This document shows, in pieces, positions 1 through 8,705 of a stretch of 44,824 bases of DNA; position 1 is the first letter of the stretch, and every line of letters begins with the position of its first letter. The notes below the pieces were generated by a model, which saw only the letters and a program-made list of their open reading frames with translations, had not been told where the DNA came from and ran no database searches. The stretch is from Pontibacter diazotrophicus (GTDB lineage Bacteria > Bacteroidota > Bacteroidia > Cytophagales > Hymenobacteraceae), in NCBI RefSeq assembly GCF_003367245.1, contig NZ_QRGR01000041.1:1-44824 (forward strand), given 5' to 3'. A program made the position numbers and the translations under genes.

Positions 1-54
1 TATCTTTTCTATACATTGCCATTGGGTGTCGGTTAAATCACTTAGGTAAGTCAT
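1..54 (-). mobile_element. IS5-type transposase, N-terminal end (partial)
   Basis: The minus strand reads an ATG at 54 followed by MTYLSDLTDTQWQCIEKI, running off the window edge. The pattern SDLTDxQWxxIe is typical of the first residues of IS5/IS1182-like transposases in Bacteroidota. Only 18 codons are visible, so intactness cannot be judged. The terminal inverted repeat should lie between about 55 and 120 but the other end is outside the window, so it cannot be defined. Confidence 0.6.
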
Positions 55-298
55 AAGTCTGCAAACTTTTCTTACCCAACAACCGGCACCTACTTTTCTA
101 TTCAACTAAATCAAAACAGCCTCTAAGTATAAACACAAATGATTATAACTTAATTAACCCACTGTTATAGCTCTAACTCTAAATGATGCTTTGTTTTGCA
201 AACTGAAGCAGAGAAGGGAGAGGGACAATTCTTGGACGACATAGAAGGAAATAAGGAAACAGGGAATGTGCATTCGCGTACAAAATAGAAGCCCCCTC

Positions 299-350
299 GC
301 ATGCAGTGAAGCATGCTTCAAATGAATTGTGCAAAGCATGGCTTTGCACA
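299..350 (+). promoter_or_regulatory. Double stem-loop leader of the DAC-like gene
   Basis: Two consecutive perfect hairpins lie just before the likely start codon at 366. The first is gcatgc (299-304), loop agtgaa, gcatgc (311-316). The second is tgtgcaaagc (328-337), loop atg, gctttgcaca (341-350), a 10-bp stem. Neither is followed by a T-run, so a simple intrinsic terminator is unlikely. The inferred role is a structured 5' leader affecting translation or mRNA stability; this is not demonstrated. Confidence 0.5.
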
Positions 351-365
351 GGCGCTCTAGTTGCC

Positions 366-1562
366 ATGAGCACCCCATCCTCTAAAAGCACATCTCTGAT
401 GACCAATGAAACAATACAAACAACTCCCGTAACAAAATACCATGCGGCCCTGACACTTGTCGAAACGGTGGAAAGCCACTACACTCACTTTATACCCACG
501 ACCCGTCATCTCAGTGGACAAAGGCAGGCGACCCAGCCCCATGCGCAGGCTATCGAGGCAATAATTGATACAGCGTTCTGGACAAGTCTCCGGAGGGAGG
601 AAGGGCTTGCTCCTAGAATATCGCTGGCCTTCCTCTCCCCGGAGCAGGCCATGCAGCCACTACTCTTCGGGCAGCGCCTGGAGCTTACCACAAAGAACCT
701 CACGAAGATAGCACCTGGTGTTGAGCGCCCCGGGATTCACCTTGGTGTCTGGTATGAGGAAGGGGAACTGTACGTGTGGGGAACCACACGTCAGCTTCCC
801 TATTCCTGTTTTGTAGTAGACGTAACCGAGCCTGGCGTGCTGGTCATCAAGCATAAGCGAGGCGAAGGGCCAGTCAAATTCAAGAATATGGCTGTGCTGA
901 TTGGGGAGAAGGTAAAGGTAATAGATGAGAGCAGCGCTCACCTGCCCGACTGCCCGACGCTGGTGACCTCTTTACTCGGCCTGGAGCCCTCTTCTTCCTG
1001 GAACGACCCTATAAATGCGCTGGTGCAGGTAGCCATCTCCATACGCGCCCACAGGCATGGTGGAGCCCTTCTGATTGTACCCTCCGGCACTGATGCATGG
1101 CATGAGTCCATTGTGCACCCGATCCTGCACTTAATAGAACCTCCCTTTTACGGGCTCTCTGAGCTGATGAAACAGGACCTGAGCACGAAGGTAAAGCGCC
1201 AGTGGCAGGAGGCGCTCCAAGAGGCTGTTGACACTGTTGCCTGCCTCACGGCTGTAGACGGGGCAACCATCATCGATGATGAGTATGAGCTGATCGCTTT
1301 CGGTGCCAAGATAAGCCGGCCAGTGGGAAAGGGCCCGGTGGAGCAGATTGTGGTGACCGAGCCGGTCATGGGCTCCAAAGCTAGCGTTGTTCACCCAACG
1401 CAGAACGGGGGGACCCGGCATCTGTCGGCGGCACAGTTTGTGCACGATCAGCAGGATGCCATTGCGCTGGTTGCATCGCAGGATGGGCGCTTTACAGCTT
1501 TCGCCTGGTCACCGTGCGAGGAGATGGTTCAGGCACACAGGATTGACACGCTGTTAATGTGA
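366..1562 (+). CDS. DACNV-type sensor / diadenylate-cyclase-like (DisA_N-like) protein
   Basis: Cytosolic protein of about 398 residues. The C-terminal part resembles the diadenylate cyclase (c-di-AMP synthase) fold: a strand GGALLIVPSG near codon 770 bp into the gene, a DGA motif at D318-G319-A320 and GGTRHLSAAQF with R371-H372-L373 (numbered from an upstream in-frame ATG at 306). Known DAC enzymes use DGA and RHR; here the last Arg is Leu. The N-terminal ~230 residues match the description of the DACNV sensor region that accompanies such domains in Bacteroidota. The frame is open from 306, but codons 306-365 encode the two hairpins and read poorly as protein, so ATG 366 (or 399) is preferred. 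It converges on the adenylate cyclase gene with only 35 bp between. Whether it makes c-di-AMP, or only binds a nucleotide, cannot be told from sequence. Confidence 0.7.
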   Translation: MSTPSSKSTSLMTNETIQTTPVTKYHAALTLVETVESHYTHFIPTTRHLSGQRQATQPHAQAIEAIIDTAFWTSLRREEGLAPRISLAFLSPEQAMQPLLFGQRLELTTKNLTKIAPGVERPGIHLGVWYEEGELYVWGTTRQLPYSCFVVDVTEPGVLVIKHKRGEGPVKFKNMAVLIGEKVKVIDESSAHLPDCPTLVTSLLGLEPSSSWNDPINALVQVAISIRAHRHGGALLIVPSGTDAWHESIVHPILHLIEPPFYGLSELMKQDLSTKVKRQWQEALQEAVDTVACLTAVDGATIIDDEYELIAFGAKISRPVGKGPVEQIVVTEPVMGSKASVVHPTQNGGTRHLSAAQFVHDQQDAIALVASQDGRFTAFAWSPCEEMVQAHRIDTLLM

Positions 1563-1597
1563 GAGGCTTGTGTTGTGGGGGCATAAAACTGGTGCTG

Positions 1598-3556
1598 TCA
1601 GGTTAAAGTATTACTCATTTTCTCAGGAGGAATACCAATACTATCTATCAGACTGCGGAAACGCGCATCGTTGCGAAGCAAAGCCGGAACAGTGGGGTCC
1701 TTTTTCAAAATAACTATGATTGGATCATGGTCTTGGTATGCCTTCTCCAGGAACAGTAAAGCCTTCTCCAAATCGCCTAGCCAGGCGGCAGATAAGCTCA
1801 AATGAGTACCGGCTATATATTCTGTCTTTGCTTTCGTTTCCAGTTCATGCATTAGTGCTTCTGCCTCTTCTTTGTTACCGATACTGCAATGCACCCAAAT
1901 CAGGCAGCTGACCACGTGTTGATGCCGGTTAGAAATCTTAATCAAATAATTAAATGCATTTATTGCCTCTTCATGCCGTTTCAATGCCCAGTAAGCAAGG
2001 CCCGCTATACGATGGGACAGGAAGGAGTTGTTGTCGAGTTCGATGCCAGCTTGAGCAACAGTGAGCGCTTCTTCAAACTTTTGCTCAATATAGAGTGTCC
2101 ACGATAAATCAGCATACACAATGGCACTCAGCGGGGCTAACTTCACGGCTAACCTACCCTGCTTTTCCGCTTGTTGAAACCTCCCCCGGAGGAAGGCCAG
2201 ATAAGACATGCCATAAAGAGCCCTGGTTTGAGCAAACCTGGGATTTCGTTCTATGGATTTTACAAAATTTATTTCTGCTTCCGCCCAGTTCCATTCAAGC
2301 ACTACATAATAACTGGCCAGGGTACAGTAAGACTCACAGCGGGAGTCGTCCAGCCTTATAGCTGTGTTCGTAGCTTGTTTCACTTTCTGCATTACCTCTG
2401 TTCCCGGGAAAAATCCATAGAAAGCTCCTAATACAAGCGCATCTGCATAACCTGTATACGCCAGCGAATATTCCGGGTCAATGGCAATAGCTTGTTTGAA
2501 ATACTCCAACCCTATTAAAATGGAGCTACCACGCCGGTTTATATGAAACATGCCTTTCAGGTACAACTCATAGGCCTCTGCATTTAGAGTTGGAGATTTA
2601 GTGACAAGTTCAAGGTCGTTCTCAAACAAGGTTACTTTCAATTGAGCCGTTATCGCCAGCGCTATTTCATCCTGTATGGCGAAAATGTCATCCATGTTCC
2701 GGTCATACTTGTCTGACCACAGATGGAACCCGTCTGCGGCATTGATTAGCTGGGCAGTGATGCGCAGCCGGTTCCCCTGTTTCCGCACGCTGCCCTCCAG
2801 CACGGTGGTTACGCCTAGTCTTTCACCCACTTCCCTTAAATCCACTTTTGCTCCCTTGTACTGGGAAGAAGAGGTACGGCCGGCCACCTGCAGGTCCTTT
2901 AAGTGTGCCAGCGAGTTTGTGATTTCCTCGGCTATGCCATCGCTGAAATAATCCTGCTCCGGATCATTGCTCATGTTTACAAAAGGCAACACGGCAATGC
3001 TCTTTGGCGGAGCTACTTTTTTTGTTCTGTGCATCAACCACTTCGGATCCTCTTGCCTGCTGTTCGGGTTCACTTCGTACACCCGGACACGCTCTTTTAC
3101 ATTTTTGAGTACCTCATCGCCCACCAGCCTGGTGACTACTTCTTTGTTGTTAGCGACATTCTTATACACCTGCTCCGAAATCAATATACCGCCCTCTGGT
3201 GCCAGGGTCTGCAGCCGTGAGGCAATATTGACGCTATCGCCGAAAACATCGTTCTCCTCAAATATCACATCCCCCAGATGAATGCCGATGCGCAGCTTAA
3301 GTTCAGGAAATTCAGCGCAGGCCTGTTGAATAGCAATGGCACTCAGCACCGCGTCGGCAGCGTTAGAGAAGCTAACCAGCACCCCGTCTCCCAGTTCTTT
3401 TATCAACCTTCCGCCATGCTTCTGAATAAGTGGTTGCTGCAGTTTGCGGTTTCGGTCAAGAATCTTAAATGCTTTCTGCTCGTCGTTGCCCATCAGTGCT
3501 GTGTAGCCGACAATGTCGGTGAACATAATAGCGGCCAGCTGACGGGATTTAGACAT
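1598..3556 (-). CDS. Class III adenylate cyclase with TolB-like and TPR domains
   Basis: Soluble 652-residue signalling protein; no signal peptide or membrane segment. Residues 1-160 form a class III cyclase homology domain with metal ligands D14 (FTDIVGYT) and D57 (GDG). Purine-selecting K53 and D103 and transition-state N110/R114 (DSVNIASRLQ) are all present, which favours ATP as substrate. Residues ~180-310 (AVLPFVNMS, YFSDGIAEEI, TTVLEGSVRKQG) are the TolB/FlgO-like domain commonly placed between cyclase and TPR parts. Residues ~330-640 are TPR-like helices. The product would be cAMP, with TPRs sensing a partner. Length is normal for this architecture. No promoter was identified with confidence upstream of 3556. 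Confidence 0.9.
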   Translation of the reverse strand: MSKSRQLAAIMFTDIVGYTALMGNDEQKAFKILDRNRKLQQPLIQKHGGRLIKELGDGVLVSFSNAADAVLSAIAIQQACAEFPELKLRIGIHLGDVIFEENDVFGDSVNIASRLQTLAPEGGILISEQVYKNVANNKEVVTRLVGDEVLKNVKERVRVYEVNPNSRQEDPKWLMHRTKKVAPPKSIAVLPFVNMSNDPEQDYFSDGIAEEITNSLAHLKDLQVAGRTSSSQYKGAKVDLREVGERLGVTTVLEGSVRKQGNRLRITAQLINAADGFHLWSDKYDRNMDDIFAIQDEIALAITAQLKVTLFENDLELVTKSPTLNAEAYELYLKGMFHINRRGSSILIGLEYFKQAIAIDPEYSLAYTGYADALVLGAFYGFFPGTEVMQKVKQATNTAIRLDDSRCESYCTLASYYVVLEWNWAEAEINFVKSIERNPRFAQTRALYGMSYLAFLRGRFQQAEKQGRLAVKLAPLSAIVYADLSWTLYIEQKFEEALTVAQAGIELDNNSFLSHRIAGLAYWALKRHEEAINAFNYLIKISNRHQHVVSCLIWVHCSIGNKEEAEALMHELETKAKTEYIAGTHLSLSAAWLGDLEKALLFLEKAYQDHDPIIVILKKDPTVPALLRNDARFRSLIDSIGIPPEKMSNTLT

Positions 3557-4228
3557 CTTGAAAATTTAAGAGGTTAACATAAGGTGAAGGTAAACGAAGC
3601 CCCAACTATTTATTAAACGTTGTTAACCTTTGCTTGATAGGATATTATTGATTTAGTTTATCATGATTTGCTTCTATGCGTGCCGCAACTGTTGTACTCT
3701 ATGCAATCCAGGACCTGTTAAGCAGTAGCCTCGTTCCCGTAATGCTGGTCCAGGGTGTGTTATTGTCCTTTGCTCTGCGTCCATTTACGCACCCATCTCT
3801 GCAGGTCCTCCACCACTTCGAATTCATCAGTAATTTTTCCCAGATCCAGCAGTGACTATGTGCTGTACTTTTCACAATTTCTTGTGGCTTACTATAATTT
3901 ATCAAAAATTCTGCAGAACAACCATGTTTTACATATTTACCCCCCTAATTAGTTCATTTTAAAATAGTTAATGTACAATTATAGATGCACCTCTGAATCT
4001 TCTCAGGAGGGTCCTCATGTTCATAGTTGTCTTTACCCTTGGCCGATGATTCACCTGATGTCAATAAGCTAATCAACCAATAAAAAGGAGGTGAGTTATA
4101 CTTCTATGAAGTAACAAAACCATTTGTATGGTCTAACAGACAAATTAAAAGCAAACGCTGGACCGGTATTGATAGCATAAATCTGATACCTGCCAGCAGC
4201 ATAGGTGTTTCAATCAAACTAAATAATT
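3557..4228. other. Intergenic region between cyclase and DUF4242 gene
   Basis: About 670 bases separating divergently transcribed genes. It carries the orphan coding tail described at 3760-3855, an AT-rich stretch near 3880-3975, and a GGAGG-containing run (aaaaaggaggtgag) near 4081 that is not followed by a start codon at usable distance. No intact gene, tRNA or clear promoter was seen. Confidence 0.6.
3760..3855 (-). pseudogene. Orphan C-terminal gene tail, function unknown
   Basis: Between an in-frame TAG (3856-3858) and a TAA (3760-3762) the minus strand reads 31 codons, SLLDLGKITDEFEVVEDL then QRWVRKWTQSKGQ. The acidic/aromatic amphipathic pattern looks like a real protein C-terminus rather than chance, but there is no start codon and upstream frames are broken. 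I cannot name the family. Confidence 0.35.
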
Positions 4229-4501
4229 ATGCCAAAATTTATCATTGAAAGGCAAATACCGGGTGCGGGGAAGTTTTCGTCTGAAACCTTAAAGGCAATT
4301 TCTCAAAAGTCAAGAGAAGTATTATGCATCCTTGGTTCGGAAATCCAATGGATCCATAGCTATGTGGCAGGAGATAAGATTTACTGTATTTACCTCGCTC
4401 CGAGCGAAGAACTGATCCGTGAGCACGCGCGGCTGGGTGGATTCCCCGCTAACAGCATTACTGAAATATCAAATATTATTGATCTGGAGACTGCGAAATA
4501 A
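4229..4501 (+). CDS. DUF4242 domain protein
   Basis: Small 90-residue cytosolic protein starting MPKFIIERQIPGAG. The pattern FIIER.IPGAG near the start, a central IQWIHSYVAGDKIYCIYLAP and a C-terminal REHARLGGFPANSITEI match the DUF4242 family, small ferredoxin-like-fold proteins of which one actinobacterial member binds nickel. The function in Bacteroidota is unknown. It lies 138 bp upstream of a histidine kinase on the same strand and could be cotranscribed. The ATG at 4229 fits the family's usual length. Confidence 0.85.
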   Translation: MPKFIIERQIPGAGKFSSETLKAISQKSREVLCILGSEIQWIHSYVAGDKIYCIYLAPSEELIREHARLGGFPANSITEISNIIDLETAK

Positions 4502-4639
4502 ATTAGCTGTTGCGTCAGACCGATTATTTAATTATACCCGCTTTGTTCGATGCAGTAAATTCGATGCATTAAAGGAAATCTTTTTACCCATCCGTGAAAT
4601 TAAGCTACATCAATATCTTTAATTATTAAAATTGGGCGT

Positions 4640-6688
4640 ATGGATATCCAGTGGCAAAAAAAGCTAATCCAGGAAAACGCCAGCTTGAAAAAACAACTGC
4701 TCGACCAGACTGTTGACCTGGAACGCAAGACCCGGCAACTTGAAATTGAAGCGGCACTTGATAATGTAAGGCTAAGGGCGGGGGCCATGCGATCTAGTTC
4801 TGAATTGGGCGATGCATCCGCGGTTTTATTTCAGCAATCTAACCAACTGGGAATTCATACAATCCGGACGGCTGTCGGCATTTTTGACGATCCCAACGAG
4901 GCCATGGAATTATGGCTGACAAGTTATGACGATAGCGGGGAAATGACCAAAATCCACTACTATTTTAATTTACATATTCATTCTGTATTTGAAAACATCA
5001 TTCCAGCCAGGCAGGAGGGTAAGCTATACGCCCTCACTGTACTTTCCGGGAATGATGTCAGGTTGTATTATCAGACCATGGCAACCTACCTCTCAGTACC
5101 GAGACAGCAGGTATTTAATGAAACAGAATATTTTTATTCGTTCTTTTTCTCCGGAGGTACAATCAATGCGGTTACTAATCAGCCGATTACGGAAGAGCAA
5201 CGGAAAATCATGATCCGCTTTGCGCAGGTATTTGGGTTAATCTATACCCGCTTCCTTGATTTGCAGAAGGCGGAAACGAATGCAAGGGATGCACAAATAG
5301 AATCCGCATTAGAGCGAGTCAGGGCCAGGGCACAGGCCATGCAACAACCTGAGGAGTTGAAAGACATAACACAGGTTTTTCGTCATGAAATGGGTATGCT
5401 GGGTGTGGAAGAATTGGAAACTTGTAGTATTTATATTTATGATGAATCGGACCGGGAATCGAAATGCTGGTTTGCTTTAAAAGATCCTCGGACTGCAGGG
5501 AGTAAATTAGTGAGTGGCGAATTTGAGTTTGACTTGAACGTTACTTGGGTAGGCCGTGAGATGCTGCAGTTTTATCATTCAAAGGCCAAAGAAACATCAA
5601 TCGTCATGACAGATGAAAGCCGCAAAGAGTGGATTCACTACTGCGAGACAAGGGGCCAACCTTCCCGTGGCTATTATAGTGAAGAGATACCCGACAATAC
5701 CTATCATCTTTACAAATTTTCAAACGGTGCGATTGGCCAGTCCTCCGAAAATGTTATTTCGCAGGGAAGTTGGGATTTGCTTAAACGAGCGGCTTCCGTT
5801 TTTTCCCTTGCCTATTCCCGATTCAAGGACCTGACGCAGGCCAGGATAGCTTTGCAAAGCCTGAAAGAGGAAAAGAGCAGGGCAGAGAACGCATTGACAG
5901 AATTGAAAGCCACCCAAAGGCAATTGATCCAATCTGAAAAAATGGCTTCGCTCGGTGAGCTTACTGCCGACATTGCACATGAGATCCAGAACCCGCTCAA
6001 TTTCATCAACAACTTCTCGGAGGTAAACACAGAGCTTCTTACGGAACTGAAGCAAAAAGCACAAGCCGGTAATACAGACAATATCCCAACACTCATTGAA
6101 GACATTGAAAAAAATCAGTGCAAAATCACTCACCATGGCAGAAGGGCCAACAGTATTGTGGAAGGGATGCTGCAACACGCAAGAATAAGCACCGGCAAAA
6201 GGGAACCTGTAGACCTGAATAAACTAGTGAATGAATACCTATGCTTAAGCTACCAAGGACTACGCGCCAAAGACAAGGGATTCAATGCCATACTGCAAAC
6301 TCACTTTGATGAAAGCATAGGCGAGATACAGGCTATTCCCCAAGACATTGGTCGTGTTCTGCTCAACCTCTACAACAATGCTTTCTACGCTGTTAATGAG
6401 AAGAAGGCTAGACTCAGCGGCACCTTTGAACCAACTGTTTCAGTTCGTACCATGAAGGAAGGCAACAATGTATTGATAACTGTGACGGACAATGGCACTG
6501 GAATGTCACAGCAAACGATGAACAAGGCCTTTCAACCTTTTTTTACTACCAAGCCTACAGGTGAAGGAACAGGACTTGGCCTTTCTCTGAGTTATGATAC
6601 AATTGCTAAGGGTTATGGTGGCAACCTCTCTGTTAAATCCAGGGAAGGTGAAGGTTCGGAGTTTGTTGTGCAATTGCCTGCCATTTAG
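4640..6688 (+). CDS. Soluble sensor histidine kinase with tandem GAF-like sensor repeats
   Basis: 682-residue histidine kinase without membrane segments. It opens with a coiled coil, then has two copies of a Bacteroidota-specific sensor unit, each introduced by a helix of the type IEAALDNVRLRAGAMR (~res 35) and IESALERVRARAQAMQ (~res 220). A further coiled coil leads into the HisKA box SLGELTADIAHEIQNPLNF with the phospho-acceptor H447. The HATPase domain follows (N box NLYNNAFYAV, G1 DNGTGMS, G2 GTGLGLSLS). It would autophosphorylate on H447 in response to an intracellular signal. No response regulator is adjacent, so the partner is unknown. The DUF4242 gene precedes it on the same strand. 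Confidence 0.9.
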   Translation: MDIQWQKKLIQENASLKKQLLDQTVDLERKTRQLEIEAALDNVRLRAGAMRSSSELGDASAVLFQQSNQLGIHTIRTAVGIFDDPNEAMELWLTSYDDSGEMTKIHYYFNLHIHSVFENIIPARQEGKLYALTVLSGNDVRLYYQTMATYLSVPRQQVFNETEYFYSFFFSGGTINAVTNQPITEEQRKIMIRFAQVFGLIYTRFLDLQKAETNARDAQIESALERVRARAQAMQQPEELKDITQVFRHEMGMLGVEELETCSIYIYDESDRESKCWFALKDPRTAGSKLVSGEFEFDLNVTWVGREMLQFYHSKAKETSIVMTDESRKEWIHYCETRGQPSRGYYSEEIPDNTYHLYKFSNGAIGQSSENVISQGSWDLLKRAASVFSLAYSRFKDLTQARIALQSLKEEKSRAENALTELKATQRQLIQSEKMASLGELTADIAHEIQNPLNFINNFSEVNTELLTELKQKAQAGNTDNIPTLIEDIEKNQCKITHHGRRANSIVEGMLQHARISTGKREPVDLNKLVNEYLCLSYQGLRAKDKGFNAILQTHFDESIGEIQAIPQDIGRVLLNLYNNAFYAVNEKKARLSGTFEPTVSVRTMKEGNNVLITVTDNGTGMSQQTMNKAFQPFFTTKPTGEGTGLGLSLSYDTIAKGYGGNLSVKSREGEGSEFVVQLPAI

Positions 6689-6789
6689 AACTCATATTTA
6701 ATTCCGGTAATGTAAAGGATGATAGCGGATACTATACTGACTGCTATAGTGCTTTTGTCTCAATCCCCTTTGCTGCCAATTCAAATCAC

Positions 6790-6951
6790 TTAAAAACATC
6801 TGCCTGCATTTTTTAATATCCTCTTGTATGCCGTTACTTTTTCAACAAAAAAATTCTCCAAGTAATCCAGACAGGTTTGAAAACTGACACCCCCGGCAGC
6901 CGTGGTTGAAGTAGCTTTATGCTGTTTCAAAAGCATACGACAGGCGTTCAT
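6790..6951 (-). CDS. Possible small ORF, 53 residues, unknown
   Basis: The minus strand carries an ATG at 6951 and a TAA at 6790-6792, encoding 53 residues beginning MNACRMLLKQHKATSTT and containing CLDYLENFFVEKVTAYKR. The C-terminal half looks like an amphipathic helix, which makes it slightly more credible than random. It lies downstream of, and on the same strand as, the desaturase, in the gap before the convergent kinase gene. It may equally be the tail of a lost gene. Confidence 0.25.
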   Translation of the reverse strand: MNACRMLLKQHKATSTTAAGGVSFQTCLDYLENFFVEKVTAYKRILKNAGRCF

Positions 6952-7001
6952 AACTAATTCCTTACAAGGGGTTATTCCAAGTTAGCCTATGGAAGTTGGT
7001 G

Positions 7002-7033
7002 TAATTAGCACCTTGGCTTCCTGGTGCTAATTA
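7002..7033. repeat. Palindrome overlapping the desaturase stop codon
   Basis: A perfect 11-bp inverted repeat, taattagcacc (7002-7012) and ggtgctaatta (7023-7033), with a 10-base loop. The right arm includes the TAG stop codon of the desaturase gene (7027-7029). There is no T-run on the minus strand after it, so it is not a textbook terminator, though it may protect the 3' end of the mRNA. Confidence 0.6.
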
Positions 7034-8160
7034 TTGACTTCCAACGCATGCCTCTCCATCACTCTGCTGGTTTGTACCTGATACGCCTCTTTACCGAACT
7101 TCCTCAACATTCGATAATGAGACAGGAGAGCAGACGAGAAAGTCGGACTTTCGATGTAAGGCAGATTGAACTCTTCAGCTGTCTGCCTTACAATTGCAGC
7201 AATAGCCGGATAATGGATATGGCAGACTTTTGGGAAAAGGTGGTGTTCGATTTGCCTGTTCAGTCCTCCAAGGAAGAATTCGGTTATAGCGCTTTTAGGG
7301 GCAAAATTAGCCGTAGTCCTCATCTGGTGCTCAGCCCATGCCTCCTCCACATTTCCTTCTTCATTGGGCACAGGAAAATCAGTACCCTCTACCACATGGG
7401 CCAACTGGAAAACCAATCCCATCACCAGGCCTTCAGCCAAATGCATCACCAGAAAGCCTATACCGGCCTGCCACCAGGCCAGGTCTAGCACCAGCATGGG
7501 TATACCTATAAAAATGAAGTAGTGCAGTATTTTGTAAAAGAACAGATTAAAATATTCCCGCTTTGGGTGCTGTGTGCTGTGCTGGCCAATCTTCCCCTGG
7601 AAGAATTTTACATAGTCCTTGCGCAGTACCCAAGAAAGAGACGCAAGACCATAGAGGCCAAAGGCGTACAAATGCTGATAACGCTGAATTTTATTTACCT
7701 CTTCACTTTCGTCCAGGCGTATCAGACCCGGCGCCACCTCAATATCCTCATCATGCCCAGGTATGTTGGTATAAGTATGATGGACGATGTTGTGTGAGAT
7801 ATTCCACAGGTATGGATTGGCGCCTATCAGGTAGAATAAGTAACTAAGCCCTTTGTTTACTCCGCTCTTCTTTGAGAAAGAGCCATGAATGGCATCGTGG
7901 CAAACGTTAAAGCCAATGAATGCTGCAAATGCGCCAAGCACTACGGTTAATCCAAGCATTGCCCAGGTGCCGAACCAGCCAGATAGTATTAGAAGGTAAA
8001 GGGAAAAGAAGCCTACTACGAAAAATATAGCTTTGGCCCACATAGACTTGTTTGCATTCTTGGATATCTCTTTTTCTTTAAGATAGGCCTCTACTTTTCC
8101 TCGGGTGGTAGCAAAGAATGTTGATTTGTTTGTATTGATGAACTTTACTTTTTGTGACAT
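7027..8160 (-). CDS. Membrane fatty acid desaturase (acyl-CoA / acyl-lipid type)
   Basis: 377-residue integral membrane di-iron enzyme that inserts a double bond into fatty acyl chains. The three diagnostic histidine boxes are present: HDAIH (88-92), HNIVHH (123-128) and QIEHH (303-307). The Q in the third box is typical of front-end or linoleoyl-CoA-like desaturases. Hydrophobic segments at ~45-85, ~105-120 and ~205-250 fit the usual four-helix topology. The probable role is adjustment of membrane fluidity, for example in cold. The 3' end overlaps a palindrome, and a phased GTGC repeat lies about 490 bp upstream. No redox partner gene is adjacent. Confidence 0.92.
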   Translation of the reverse strand: MSQKVKFINTNKSTFFATTRGKVEAYLKEKEISKNANKSMWAKAIFFVVGFFSLYLLILSGWFGTWAMLGLTVVLGAFAAFIGFNVCHDAIHGSFSKKSGVNKGLSYLFYLIGANPYLWNISHNIVHHTYTNIPGHDEDIEVAPGLIRLDESEEVNKIQRYQHLYAFGLYGLASLSWVLRKDYVKFFQGKIGQHSTQHPKREYFNLFFYKILHYFIFIGIPMLVLDLAWWQAGIGFLVMHLAEGLVMGLVFQLAHVVEGTDFPVPNEEGNVEEAWAEHQMRTTANFAPKSAITEFFLGGLNRQIEHHLFPKVCHIHYPAIAAIVRQTAEEFNLPYIESPTFSSALLSHYRMLRKFGKEAYQVQTSRVMERHALEVNN

Positions 8161-8650
8161 GAAGATTTGGTGAACTGAGGTTAGTGATTAACGGAATACT
8201 TTTAAAACTTCGTAATTCCAGAGCCTCAGTCACTGCAACAACAAATTAGAAAAGGGTACTAAAAAAGATCCTTTCAGAGCGGAATATGGAGAAGAATCCT
8301 TCTTTACAAGACAGCCGGCTTTTACAAAGCCAATAAGATATCTCTTCAGGCCCCTTCTATTATGGTGCAATTGCTAAAAACATGCCACGATTATCCGGTG
8401 ACATTGTATGCTACCATAAGAGTTACCCCAGTTAGTGGTTCATTTAATAGGTAAACTGGGAGTACCAGATATACTAAGTAAACCCTGTAGCCTCATTTAC
8501 CACGTTTTCTGAGACAGCGGGACAGGCTGAAAATGATAGACTACCTTGATAATAGCAACGGCTAACACCACAGCAGAACTTTTGAAACCGCATATAAGCC
8601 GCTATTTCTACCTTATCGATGCAGAAACCTGTGCGAAGTCGATATAAAAA

Positions 8651-8701
8651 GTGCTAAACCAGTGCAGAATTTCGTGCCAAAGCAGTGTAAATTGGTGCTA
8701 A
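8651..8701 (+). repeat. Five phased GTGCnAA direct repeats
   Basis: GTGC-type cores start at 8651, 8662, 8674, 8685 (GTGT) and 8695, that is at spacings of 11, 12, 11 and 10 bases. Most copies extend to GTGCnAA or GTGCnAAA. Spacing of one helical turn puts all copies on one face of the DNA, as in cooperative repressor arrays or transposase-binding ends. The array abuts the inverted-repeat element that begins at 8706. Confidence 0.5.
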
Positions 8702-8705
8702 ACTT

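Noticed and set aside
306..365. Upstream start at 306 for the DAC-like gene
   Set aside because: These codons are the two hairpins and give a peptide unlike the rest of the protein; 366 is more credible.
8651..8701. Phased GTGC repeats as a CRISPR array
   Set aside because: The units are 10-12 bases with no spacer-sized gaps and no cas genes are present.
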